The notes under the pieces: model-generated
What the model saw: only the letters and a program-made list of their open reading frames with translations
Databases searched by the model: none
Told to the model about the DNA's origin: nothing
Translations under genes and position numbers: made by a program
In this document: piece after piece, positions 1 to 11,530 of the stretch
Layout: the number at the start of each line of letters is the position of its first letter
Numbering within the stretch: the first letter of the stretch is position 1
Assembly (NCBI GenBank): GCA_021234155.1
Contig: JAJEKV010000035.1
Coordinates: forward strand, 7,315,891-7,379,890
Reading direction: 5' to 3'
From: Isoetes taiwanensis
Lineage: Eukaryota > Streptophyta > Lycopodiopsida > Isoetales > Isoetaceae
Length of the DNA stretch: 64,000 bases

Positions 1-364
1 AAGCCTTATGAGAATGGTGTCCTTGCAATGAAGAAATGATTGATAAGACGTGCATCCAGGGTTGTTGAAAAAATGAGTTACATTAGAGGTGTTTACTAAT
101 GCCACGACACAAAAGCTCCAAAGACATATTGTATAAAATGTCGCTTTCATGAGCCTTTGGATCAGTTAACTCAAAGTGTCACATATGGAAACATTGTTAG
201 GTTTGATAAAATAACATAAAATCTTATTTAATAAAGCTTTGGTTGTTGGTAAAGTGTTGGCTTATTGATTAATTGTTTGTATTTTGCTTTGGGACCCTCT
301 TTGAAAAAGTTTAGTTCATAAAACATAATATAACTTGGAATGATACATATTTTATATGCAAATA

Positions 365-1325
365 ATGGGACACTATTGATGAGGGACTTGGTGTTATTAT
401 CTATTGACAACAAACAAGAAAGTGGATTACACCATGCGAATTTAGTATATTCCAACCTTTTAGCTTATACAAAATTCGCTTGGTGTGATCTTTTTGGAAA
501 AAGATGACTTCCTATAGTAAAATTACTTTGATTATCTTTTAATAAAAGAAATATATATGTGTCTTATTTGAAGTTAAGTGTGGATATGTGACGTGCTCAT
601 TTATTGATAAAGTGTTTGCTTTTTCAAAAGGGCTAATAACTTTATGTACTACTAGAGTTGGTAAAGTATTTTAGATGCAAATAGGATGCTTGATGTGATC
701 CTTCTTAAAAAAAGATATGCTCTTTGAAAAGGACTAATAACTTTATGCACTTGGGGTGGTAAAGCATTAAATGAGAAGGGGGTACTTGTGTTTAATTTTA
801 ATTTGACAACAAATAAGAAAGTGGATCACACGATCGCTAATTTAGTGTGTTCCATTTTTGTTGCATATGTACTATTCGCTTGGTGTGATCCTTCTTGAAA
901 AATAATATGCTCTTTGAAAAGGGATAATGACTTATGTACTTAAGAGTGGTAAAGCATTTTAGATACAAATAGGAATGAGTACTTGTGTTTAATTTTAATT
1001 TGACAACAAATAAGAAAGTGGATCACACCATGCTTAATTTAGTGTGTCCTTTTTTTTTGCATATGTATTATTAAGCTTGGTGTGATCCATCTTGAAAAAA
1101 AAAAATAGCTTTCAAGTAAAAGGAAAGAAAGAAATATCTTATTTAAAGTGTAAAGTGTTAGTATATAAAGTGTTGGTTTATTAAAATACTATTTGTTTAC
1201 GCTAAGTTATAAGTTCAATATTTGTGTTTCTATTTAATTTTTTATGCAAGGATCACACCAGGCGAATTTCTTATATGCAATTACTTCTGCGCATGAAGAT
1301 TTCGCATCATATGATCCTCTTTAAA
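365..1325. repeat. Foldback tandem array (4 palindromic units)
   Basis: Four related units each carry a left arm of the form GGATCACACCATGCGAAT and a right arm ATTCGCTTGGTGTGATCC, separated by about 30-40 bases, so each can fold into a hairpin. Arms lie near 424-441/474-490, 823-840/874-891, 1020-1037/1067-1088 and 1250-1270/1299-1318; a lone right arm lies near 690. Units two and three also share long flanks (AATTTGACAACAAATAAG, CTCTTTGAAAAGG, GGTAAAGCATTTTAG) at a spacing near 190 bases. No coding potential is visible. Possibly amplified MITE-like foldback DNA. Confidence 0.7.
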
Positions 1326-4050
1326 CAAGGATGGCTTTGACCTTCAATGTTCATAAATTTTATGAATGTTTGCATATAAGAATATCACATATCATATTTT
1401 CTTAAAAAATGGTCATCAAATGGATAACTAGTCAAAGAGTTCTTCTACTACTTAAAGAGTTTCAAGACTCATTTTTGCTATAATTTAAATAGCAATAGAT
1501 TTTTAAAGGAATCTATTGTTAAAAGTAGTCAAAGACTTCTTGTATTAGCGGTATCTAAACACAAACACCATAACCTTTGTACTTCAAGAATGTATAAACC
1601 CTTTACATTGCAAAGTATAATGTCATTTATTAGCATCTTCACGGACATTTCCCCTTCCTTATCGGAGGCGGCTCATCTCAAGGAAGGCGTATTCGATTCG
1701 AATGCCTTCATCCTCTCTCAATCTCTCACAATATCCTAGGAGGCCGAGTTACCGTCACCACAAAATCGGACTAAACTTGAAACGTCACGAAATGGCGGTT
1801 TCTTGCCACTCAACGGATCCAATGGATATAAACCATCATCCCGCCCATTTGACACTTTTTGAGCCTGCAAGACACAACACGTCGAGGTCTAAGTTCTTAT
1901 TTTTTAGACCTCCTTTTTTGCGATTGAAGACTGGAGCATATTCGTGAGTTAGTTGGATCCTTATCCACACATCATTTGGAGCTTCCATACTGCGTGGATC
2001 GCGACGGCCTTGAAATGAAGGTGTACAATTTGTATGCCCCAAAGACATTTCGCCGTGTGAGCCGAACGTCCATACTAACCTCATTTTTGAAATTTGCGTG
2101 CATATGGAAATCGAAAAGTCCATTCTCCTACAATCCATGCTTTTATACATTAAGCAAATTCAAATTTTGAATTGTAGGGGGGCGGAAGCTTTGTATTGGG
2201 ATGAAGTAAAGATCCCGGTTAATGTTGGGTTCACATGGGCTAAGGCTACCGCTTAAAACCTCTGAACTTGGGCTGAGGCAAAAAAATTCAGCCCGTTTTG
2301 GAAAATCAGCCCTTGCAAGATCCAACTTTATGTGCTGATGCGGCCTTTGAATTTTTAATCAGTCCGACTCATGCGAGAACTCGTGGAGGGCCTAAACTTC
2401 TCCATGTGAACCACCCATAAAAGCGGTAAATGGCCCCTCGAAATAAAAGTTCGATACAAAGCTTCAACCTACACATTCAAATTTTGAAATGTGGAAGGCG
2501 GGAAGCTTGTATGGCCATAACCTCTAAATGAAAATAAGCGCTAAGAATCGGTGACGACGCTTGGTATCGACAAACCAAGAGACACCGGTCATGAGTTCTT
2601 GGGTATGCTATAATGCAAGTGGCTTTTTAGAAGCGCCACATGTTACATCAGCCTGTCTGACAACCAACAGAATTAAATACATATGGCGCCATGAATGCGC
2701 AATCCCCCTTATTCCGGGAGAATATTCCAAGTAAATCTGTAATGATGAGATTTTGGTATCCTAGGTGGCATGGGAAAAAAGGAGCGGAAATATGACGTGG
2801 AATGGCTGATAGGAGGCCATTTTCAGACCCCAAATCCGCCCTAATGCTAAGGACCACAAATAACCATGTAGAATAAGTGTTATCTACCAAATGCACCTGA
2901 CCAAAAAATGCATCAAACATACTATGTAGAATATCGAAGACCAAGGAAACTACCTGAAAGAAACTACATTAATGTCTCCAGAATAGACGAGATAACAATA
3001 TTTGATGTAAACAGCACCCATCCATCTACGTAGAACATCATATACAAAATATAGAGCAAAAAATGAAGCACATTATAGAACCAAACCCCAAATAGATTTC
3101 GGATATAAATGATGAATGAGACACTGTACTGACAAATAAACAAGTTCCCTTGAAAGCAACCATAAATGAGAACAATATAAGGAGATCTAGCATGCGATTG
3201 CGAGAATGACTAATACAAATAATAAGAAAACCGAACCTGTAGCCGCAAATGATCCAAAGATCACAAAGTACCGTCTGCTTGATGGAGGAATCGTATGACA
3301 CATGAGGCGGCCTTGAGCCGATATCAAAAAAGGCGAAATGAAAAAGCAAATGTTCCATGCGTGACAAATAGGAAAAAATGTCCAAAGGGCAATAAACTCA
3401 AACTTGCATCTAGGCCACTTCCAGGAATGAAAGATGACATATGTTTAGTGGGGAACTCGAATCTGAAGACAAAATGAACAGTTGCAGAAGCTACAAACCG
3501 CGGGCCTATTGACCGCATGAGCAATGGCACTTGCTTGTGTATATCCGCCAACATATGGTCACGTGATAAGTAGGATTAAAGGAGTAATAGCCCATGGAAC
3601 CAATACGACAAAATGAAATTAAAGGGACAAATTGCAAGGAATAGACGCGACAGAAACCAATAGAACTGAAGAAGCAAAAATAACAAATGGACGAAACGAA
3701 ATTATGGGTGAAAAGAGCGAACTATACGACACCAATGGAACAAATCAGATGCAAAGGAGACCAGAAGGAACAAAGTAGCCTCTATGCATATAGAACCCCT
3801 AAGTGAATCTTCAAAATTTGAATGCAAAAATTGACAACAGCTTCCAGCAATGGGACCATTTAACTGACCTAATATGGACTTGAAAATGTAAAATCCATCT
3901 TGACACAACGCGGTGATAGCAAGGAACAGAAGGATTCCATCTGAGATCTATGGAGCCAACCCTTGCAACTCCACCAACAAGCGAATCACACAAAATAATT
4001 CTCAAAACTACAAGCCGTGCGTGATAGAAGAAGCGAAAAAAAAAAAAAAA
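1326..4050. other. No recognisable gene
   Basis: AT-rich sequence with only short overlapping ORFs on both strands and no familiar motif. A short direct similarity (CAAATTTTGAA followed by a GGCGG...AAGCTT segment) recurs near 2160-2200 and 2478-2512, suggesting an old duplication. An A16-type homopolymer lies at about 4035-4050. Confidence 0.5.
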
Positions 4051-4273
4051 ACTAACAATGTGAAAATGACCAAACCACATGTTACGAACTGGACAAATAT
4101 AATCCGTCGTATAATCGATAAACATTGACTAGGGTGTGCTTCGCTATGTCAAAAAATAAACAAAACTAACAATGTGAAAATGACCAAACCACATGTTACG
4201 AACTGGACAAATATAATCCGTGTATAATCGATAAACATTGACTAGGGTGTGCTTCGCTATGTCAAATAAACAA
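4051..4273. repeat. 114-bp tandem duplication
   Basis: Two nearly identical copies begin ACTAACAATGTGAAAATGAC at 4051 and 4165 and both run through GATAAACATTGACTAGGGTG to GCTTCGCTATGTCAAA. Differences are a 3-base CGT present only in copy one and a few A residues near the junction, so the duplication is recent. Confidence 0.9.
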
Positions 4274-6857
4274 AGCATGAAGAAAAATGCAACGCCCTCG
4301 GACTTGGAAGAGACTGCCCCACTAATCATATGAGATAAGAATAACAATTGGGAAAGATGCCACCGACAACCGAAAAAATCAAGGCCACAATAGGAATTTA
4401 AAGGGAAACTGGACCCTGGTATCCAAGGTAGAATAAAGAAAATGGAAATACTGGGTCCCGGTATCCCGACATCGCCGAACCTCGCTAAACCAGAAGCGAA
4501 GCGGCGGTGGCGGGCCGTGAAGCTCCCGAACCGCCTAGACAGGCAAAAGCACTGGCCTCCCTGGTCTTTCAGAGCAAGAGGGAATCCACAAAAGGATGCG
4601 CAACCGACATAGATGGGGATTTAGCAAAGGAAACAGGCTGGGATTTCACACCAAAAAGGGCAGAATCCATACAGACGAAAACAAAGGCAAACACAGAACT
4701 GGTGGACTTATTAGATGAAACCCAATCGCAAATAGAACTAAAACTGCCACAAACATGCAAGGTTTTAATCAATCCAACGAATAAGAGAATGAAACTGATG
4801 ATACTCCATGGAACAGTCGATCGAAATGATGAAGCAGCAGAGAGTTTTGAGGACACGTGCCTATGCCAAATCCGGATGGAGGTATACGAGGCTCGTTGTA
4901 GAATAGAATCAATCAAAGCAGGATCCGTCAGGCCATGGCATCTGCTCTGCGAGCCAACCAAAACCTGTGTTCTGCCATCATATATCACAACGAAAAATTA
5001 ACAAATAACACAGTTTAGAAATCTAAAAGCGATCAAATAAATGAGCAAGGTTAGCATCCCTGATGTTCCACATGATTCAGAAGCAAAAATCGATCAAAGA
5101 AGGCTGAAAAAGAAAAGAAAAAGCTGAGGACGAGCTCTACGCTAACTTATGTAGCCACCGACAGAGTAAACGGCACCATCCAGCCCAATTTTTATCTTTC
5201 TGGCTAAACCAAAACCCATATAAAGACACAGCTTCCATGAATCTGATATGAATTTACAAGGATGAATTCCTATAACTTATGGACTGACACTATCTAAAGA
5301 CCCAACTGGATTCTATGGCTTCCAGAGAAGAGTCGTCTCCCGCGCTCACGCATGGCCATGACCCCTGCAAACACAGAATCGATGGACTAACATCCTACAG
5401 TTCCTGAATCTGCACAGGCATCCAACTAGTTTCAATAGGGCCAGAAATACCAAACCGAGTCTAGTTTGGTCGTATTCTTAGCGGAACCATCTCTGCCCCA
5501 ATCTAGCCAAAAAAACCCTTCTCCGATGGAACCCCGATTGCCGCTTCAAGGTACTGAATCCAGGCGAAAAAAGTACTATACTATACTTTACGGAAACCAA
5601 ATCCTGGCTATCAAACAACCACCGTTAGAACCGAAGCCAATCAAAAGTGCATACCTCACCGACAAGGTTAGGCAGCTGGAAACAGACTGGGGCTTGATAG
5701 AGCGCAAACTCCGATCATCCACTGAGAAGAGTACTGACCAAGGGAGAAAACGGAAACTGCCAGATCTCAAAAGATAAAAAAGCTACTAACACACGGTTTA
5801 ACTGAACCGCAAAACCAATCTGGTAAGCAGTGGGAACCAACAAGAAAAAGCAAGACGAATGAAAGTCTAGCTCAAGAGAACGTCGATGATAGAACAATGA
5901 AGAGAGGCTGAATAAATAGGAGGAGTGACAAAGGGACGTCCCCATCCAAGGAATGTCGGTTCTATTGCTGTCGCAATAGAACCGTGGCATTATCATGCTT
6001 CAGAAACATAAGTTGCATAAATATTTTGGATGTGCAATGCAAACAAATTCCAGATACATTTCTGACACACTTTATGGCTATACTTGGTCCTGCATGCATG
6101 CAGGGTAGCTTGCAACAAGGTTGCAACTGTCAGAAATGAATGGCAGCAAGTTGGTTGAGCTGCAGAGGACTGACAACTACTCATCATAACTTCCAGAAGT
6201 AAGTATCTTTTGAATAATACAATATTTGGAGTGGTCAGCCCTCTATGAATGCCATTATCATGACAGTAGGCATTCGATTCATCACTGATACACAAAGTAC
6301 CATGTTATGTCTTTAAATCTTTAATCTTACCACTTGCTTCTCTATATAGATATAAAAGTTTTTGAAACACCTGATCCTTTGTTTTGAGGTAGAACACGCA
6401 TGCGTTCAAAAGCAACCATAAAAAATTACAAAACATAGCTAGCAGACCACTGAAGAGACCGCTCCAGCACATAGGAAAGATCATAATGAGGCAATTACAA
6501 AGAAGAAGTTGCTCTTTCAGCCTGATTGGAAGGGTAAAATTCCTGTGATTGTTTGCCTAAGTAAAATGTTTCCAGATGACAAAGCACACAACTTTATTGC
6601 GTTGACTGTAACAAGGTTTCAATCAGCATGTCAAGGCAAGAACCTATACTGCGTACAAATTTGTATCAATCTGGTGCTCTTTTGATCTGCTCATCTTTTG
6701 CTTATGATTCCCAGTCCCATGTTTTGTGCTCTTTATGTGCTAGCTGCCCACAGGCTCCAAAAGAACCTGTAAAAAGATCCAAAAGAACATGTCCTTCAAG
6801 ACCTCTTTTATTTTGACAGCAACTATGAGCGGAACAGAAAAAATTCAAGGACAGGTG
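4274..6857. other. No recognisable gene; weak ORFs only
   Basis: The longest open frame (4507-5001, plus, GTG start, 164 codons) begins in a locally GC-rich stretch and has no motif I know; a minus-strand frame of 139 codons overlaps it, so neither is convincing. Sequence from 6400 to 6857 lies just beyond the 3' end of the ribosome recycling factor relic and may include its former 3' region. Confidence 0.4.
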
Positions 6858-7503
6858 CTACAAGCCACCTATTATTTCCTTCTCCTTTGCTTTGCACAAA
6901 TCCTCAACAGATTTCATAAATTTCTTTCTTATATCCTCAACCTGCAACATGCCAGCCATTTTATGTACCAATCATGTTAACAGGGCATGTGCAAAAATCC
7001 ACCTGCTGACTTACATCTTTTTCATAACCTTTAAGCTTATCCTTTGAAATAACTTTGCCTAATCTTTTGATATTATCCGTCTTCCCCTCCGTATGCTCAT
7101 GTTTGCTGCCTCACCAGCCTTTCCAATCAACTTGGACATGCTCTGGCAGTTCAAGGATCACCATGATGAATACCAGAACCGAGGTCAGAAACAAATGTAT
7201 CAAACAAAGACTTTACCTCACAGTGTTCTTTTGTAAACCTAGCACCACAAAGAAAGCTCTTATTAGAAATATAATTCACTATTTGATGGATTTAGAATAT
7301 ATGCAGACATCATGCATTCTGGCATCGCTAACATACTTGGGTACAGTTACTTTGATGACCTGCTCGGCACAATCTGAACTCAATCCCAATGGAGATGCTC
7401 TAATGGCAGCCATTTGACATTTTTCCAGAATCATATCAGCAGCATTAATCAACAAGTTTTGTTTTGAATCTGATAATGCATCATTCAGAGCTGACAAGCT
7501 CAC
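6858..7503 (-). pseudogene. Ribosome recycling factor (mitochondrial type), truncated relic
   Basis: RRF releases post-termination ribosomes in bacteria and organelles. Four minus-strand exons can be read with GT/AG borders: 7337-7503 (ends in AIRASPLGL and a TVPK strand), 7217-7238 (22 bases, FTKEHCE), 7015-7142 (MSKLIGKAGEAA, SIRRGR, then VISKDKLKGYEKD) and 6858-6941 (VEDIRKKFMKSVEDLCKAKE, stop at 6858-6860). These match the central and C-terminal RRF order, including the SPLGL turn and the LCKAKEKEI helix, and resemble the plant mitochondrial form more than the plastid one. The third exon changes frame between SIRRGRR and NIKRLGK, so the chain is broken there, and I find no exon for the N-terminal third above 7503. 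A functional gene with odd splicing is less likely. Confidence 0.75.
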
Positions 7504-8910
7504 CTTTTTTCCTTCATAGCTTATGCATAATCATGTCGCTTATGCATAATCATGTCATTCAGTGACAATGTGTTTCCAGGGTTGGCTCTCTGGGTGCAAA
7601 CAATGTGTTCCGCACAATATGTAGATCATTGTTGGCTATCTGCATTTCGCAGAAATAAAGTTATTTTAACTCAACCAACCAACCATCAAGTCCCCTCTGA
7701 GTTGAGATCTACGTGAGAAAAGAAGCGAGCTTGCTTCAAGCTAATCCCTTATATAGAGGGAGCAAGGCCAATTCTCATTCTATCTTTTCCCATTTGACCT
7801 TCATTCAAACTTGATTTTGCATACAATTGAAGTAACCTTCAATCTATATGGCTGTATCGGGTATAACACCTTCCTACACCCTTTTAAACATATAGGGTAA
7901 CACTTCACCTTTGGGAAACCGCAAGCTCATAATATTCTATCTTGGTTGCCATGGCACAAGTTAACACAGGATTGCATCTTTGCTTGCACTTTCTTCAATA
8001 ATGGCACACATATCTGGAACGTTCTGTTTTCAGGAGAAGCAGTTGAATAGCTCACATTGGCCAAATATATTGAATTGATAAGCAAGCAAAAGGCCCGTGC
8101 TAAGCATTTGCTTCGTATGTTTCATCCGCAGCATCGACTGTCGCAATAAATTATTGTTAATGGCATCTTATCTTCATTCGTCCATATTGACATTTAGAGC
8201 CTTTTCTATTATTTCTCTCCATAAGATGAACGAACAATATCTAATTGATCAGCAGTGAATGTTGCAAGAAGACTTCCTTGGTGAATGTTACACTTAATGT
8301 CGCCATTTTAAAACCACATGTCCCTTTTTTACTTTCGAGATCATTAAGGCTATGCTGCATTGTTTGGCAGGGTATTCAAATGCTAACTTGATGCATTGCC
8401 TATAGAAAGAAAAGAACGACCATCGTCAAAAGTTCTCAGGATAAAATACTTCGCCTGTAAAATCTAAGGCCAACTATAGACATAAGAGATATGCTGCACA
8501 TACTCCAGTTGAGGATATCGGCAGGAAAATGGCGACTTGCTGCTATTCTTGAAGTAATTGATGTCTGTTGTATTAGACCATAGAGCTGGACGCAAGAAAT
8601 GAATTCGAGTGGCTGGTCAAACCAACCAGTTCACATAACGAAAAGATGACCTACTATTGTTCATCATTGCTTGCCAAATGATTTATCTGTGCCTAAAATT
8701 CTTTGTGCACCGTAACTATTTAGTTCACATTTTCCTGATTTTTCAATCAAACTTTATATCAATCAGAGGCTTCAGATCAGCTGCTTTTATTTCTCGAGAC
8801 ATTTTCAGATGCTTTTGACCATCTATGATACTGTACAAGCTTCTATTTGCCAAGAATTAAGTGCTGCCATAGAACAGGAAGTGATCCAGGGATCTGCAAT
8901 AACAGATCGA
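7504..8910. other. Non-coding spacer with a 19-bp tandem repeat
   Basis: No gene seen. The 19-bp unit GCTTATGCATAATCATGTC is present twice in tandem at 7519-7556. I looked here for missing 5' exons of the ribosome recycling factor and found none that I could support. Confidence 0.5.
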
Positions 8911-8994
8911 AAATCCAGCATTGGACTTGAGGGTCTAAGCATGGAGTTGGGGGGCAATTTCGCGCTAGGTAAGCACCCATGAAGCACTAATATG
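8911..8994 (+). repeat. Left inverted end of candidate transposon
   Basis: Two blocks: AAATCCAG at 8911-8918 with GGAGTTGGGGGGCAATTTCG at 8943-8962 are inverted relative to the right end. The next block, AAGCACCCATGAAGCACTAA at 8971-8990, is instead in the same orientation as its partner at the right end. Confidence 0.6.
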
Positions 8995-9056
8995 CCAATT
9001 TTTTTAAAAAAAAATTGAAGGTCGATGACGAGCCGTCATCATTTTTCCTGTCGGGC

Positions 9057-10525
9057 ATGTCGGACCCGCAGAGCTCACTCCGTCCTCCCTTCATGATTTC
9101 CAATCATCCCTATAATTTTTTTTCAAAAGTAGAGATGGACATACAGACGAACTTCAATTTCGGAGAAAGCTGCGGAATACTTCCTCCAGCCGAAACTTTG
9201 GATTTAAAGGTAATCTCCATTGTTTTTTATGCTTTTTTTTTCCCTCATTGCATGCGTGCGTTTACTCGATCTGTAGGAAATGCGGATAGCATCGTCAATA
9301 GAGGAGTTTGTTGTGTATCGAGGTCTTTGTAATGAAGGCAGAGATCCATCAGCATTGAGTTGGGATGATTGCAATCAGAATGATTTTCTGTCTGTATGGA
9401 ATTGCAACCTAAAAGACAATAAGATAAAGCTGCACCAAATTCGGCCCGAGTTTGAAAAGGAATTGAATGATCTGGTTCGAAGGGTTTATCAGCATGGTTT
9501 GAAAAATAAAGAAGCAAGAACGCAGTTTGCTAGGGCATTTGCATGGCAGCACATAAAGAAGGCAATTGCAAATCCTATTAATTTCAGAGTTAATTGGACA
9601 AGATTTGCATGGAAGTCGATGCAAATTTCAATGAGGAATAACTAGACAAGGACTGTGAGAGAACAAATGGGTTATTCCAACATTGCCAATTCCATATCCC
9701 GTTTGGAAGTAGATTTGAAATTGTTTAGTGAGGAAGTTTTGACTGCAGTTGAAGGAAAAGCAGATGCAACTGGTCGAAACAAAAGGTCTTCTTCGTGGAT
9801 ATGATGCATCAGCTGCATCTATTTGCAAAGACATCAAGGAAGTGAAGGAAAAATTGGAAGCGTTGGAAGAAATCTGTCCCGAAGAGGATGCAGCTCTGTC
9901 TAAGTTTAGAGATGAAGAAACGTTGCTGGGACTTACTCTTCTTTCCCTCCTAAAGAACAAGGAATCTGCGAACAATACGCAGGAAATAGAAGATGCCATT
10001 AGTCACCTGAACACGTTGATCACAATTAAAGTTGAAGCACAGGCAGACTTGCAAACTAAAATTTCAAACTTGCAGCATTTGAGAGCAAACTTTGTAACAA
10101 GTACCTTGATAATACCTACAGCTGGGAACTGGCCATTTGCAGATGGAGTCTCGGGCTGTTTGGTTTGTGGCATGGCCTTCTGTGCAGATTATTCCTTGTA
10201 TGTCCAATTATCTTGTGGTCACAAATTTCATCTATTCTGCTTCCACAAGTGTATAGAGAACTTGCAATGTCACGTGTGCAAAATAGATGTACCTAAAGAT
10301 CTTTATACAGAATTGGGTTATCTCGTTGTACCCGACATCGTTAATAATGAAGATGAAGATACTAACAATGCCAGTAAAGTAGCTTCTGCAGAGTTTGATG
10401 ATGAAGATATTGAATACACCAGTCCACAGAAATTAGAAGTGAGAAGACGTCCTCAAACACGTGCTGTTGCCAAAAGACAGTCAGGTAAAATTATCTCTCA
10501 CATACCATTGATAGCACCTGCCTAA
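9057..10525 (+). CDS. Coiled-coil / RING-finger protein of the candidate transposon
   Basis: The reading starts at the first in-frame ATG (MSDPQSS). The first exon ends at about 9208 (AAAG before GTAATC) and the second begins at 9277 after CTGTAG. Exon two encodes a charged segment with QIRPEFEKELNDLVRRVYQHG and WKSMQISMRNN, then meets a TAG near 9642. From 9750, directly after CTGCAG, another frame runs to 10525: a long charged helical region, then a zinc finger with CLVC, LSCGHKFHLFCFHKC and CHVC (RING-like C-x2-C...C-x-H...C...C-x2-C), then an acidic tail. A mutation or an unrecognised intron must join the two parts. Further short Lys/Ser-rich candidate exons with GT/AG borders continue to about 11577. 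RING fingers usually act in ubiquitin ligation or protein contacts; a role in transposition is inference from its place. Substrate unknown. Confidence 0.5.
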
Positions 10526-11530
10526 ATAATTCCTTTAATTTAACTAGTATCAGGAAATAAGAGGAAGAAGCAGCAAGGTAGCGGTGCTGCATGCTCAAAC
10601 ATGGAGGCTCCAGTTCATATTTCTGTTTTGGGTTAGTATCTAACTTATATTTTGCAACCAATGTTAAAATCTGACTTGCTTTACGTTTGGCAAAGATGGT
10701 TTGCTGGAGAAGACTGAAAAGAAACGTGTAAAACCTGCTGAATGCTCGAATAGTGATGGTCGAGCTGGTAATAATAATGCAAGTAAGTTGTTGACACGTT
10801 TATATTTTTTTAAGTTCTTGATTCCTATTTGAATAATGTTCCTCTCTTGCAGTAGATGAAGATGCACATGAAGATCCAACAGGAAATGGTCAGAGTTGTC
10901 CCAAAAGTCTGCAACAAGTACCTAAGTCTGTTAAGTTGGGAAGGAAGAGGACTCTAAACGCGTTTCGCTTTCAAGCTCAAACAAAACCTAGTAAGCCAAA
11001 ACATATAAAAGGTAGGGGGGGGGGAATGCTTGAAAGAACATCAAGAAATATGAGGTAGAAGAAATCATAAATCCAGCAATTTCTGAAACCCTCAAAGAAG
11101 CCGTTAAAGAAACTCAATCCGTCAAAGAAGCCGTCAAAGATACTCAATCAGGAACGGAGAGAACTTCAGGCCTAGGTAATGTATTTCCTTTCTAAATTTG
11201 TCTTGTAACTTAGCTAACATGTTAATTTTGCAAACTAGGTATGACTTCTAGCTTCAAGGCAGATTCTTGGAACTCCAGTCAGATTCACAACCTCTGGTTT
11301 CCCGAAAACTATAACTCTGACATCCAAAGCACCTTTGGCACTCTTCAAAACACATTTGGCACTTCTCAAATCCCACATGTATTGAACTTGTCTGCTACAC
11401 TGCCAAAAGTTATCGATGTTATCAAGGAAAAACATGATCCCATTTCTCAAGTTAATGCAGATGTTCATGTCCATACAGAAGTTACAACAACACAAGCTGC
11501 TGCAGATGTTCAAATTCCTGAAATTGCACC

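Noticed and set aside
4507-5001. 164-codon plus-strand ORF
   Set aside because: GTG start, no motif, and a 139-codon minus-strand ORF overlaps it; composition gives no support for either strand. Mentioned only in the spacer entry.
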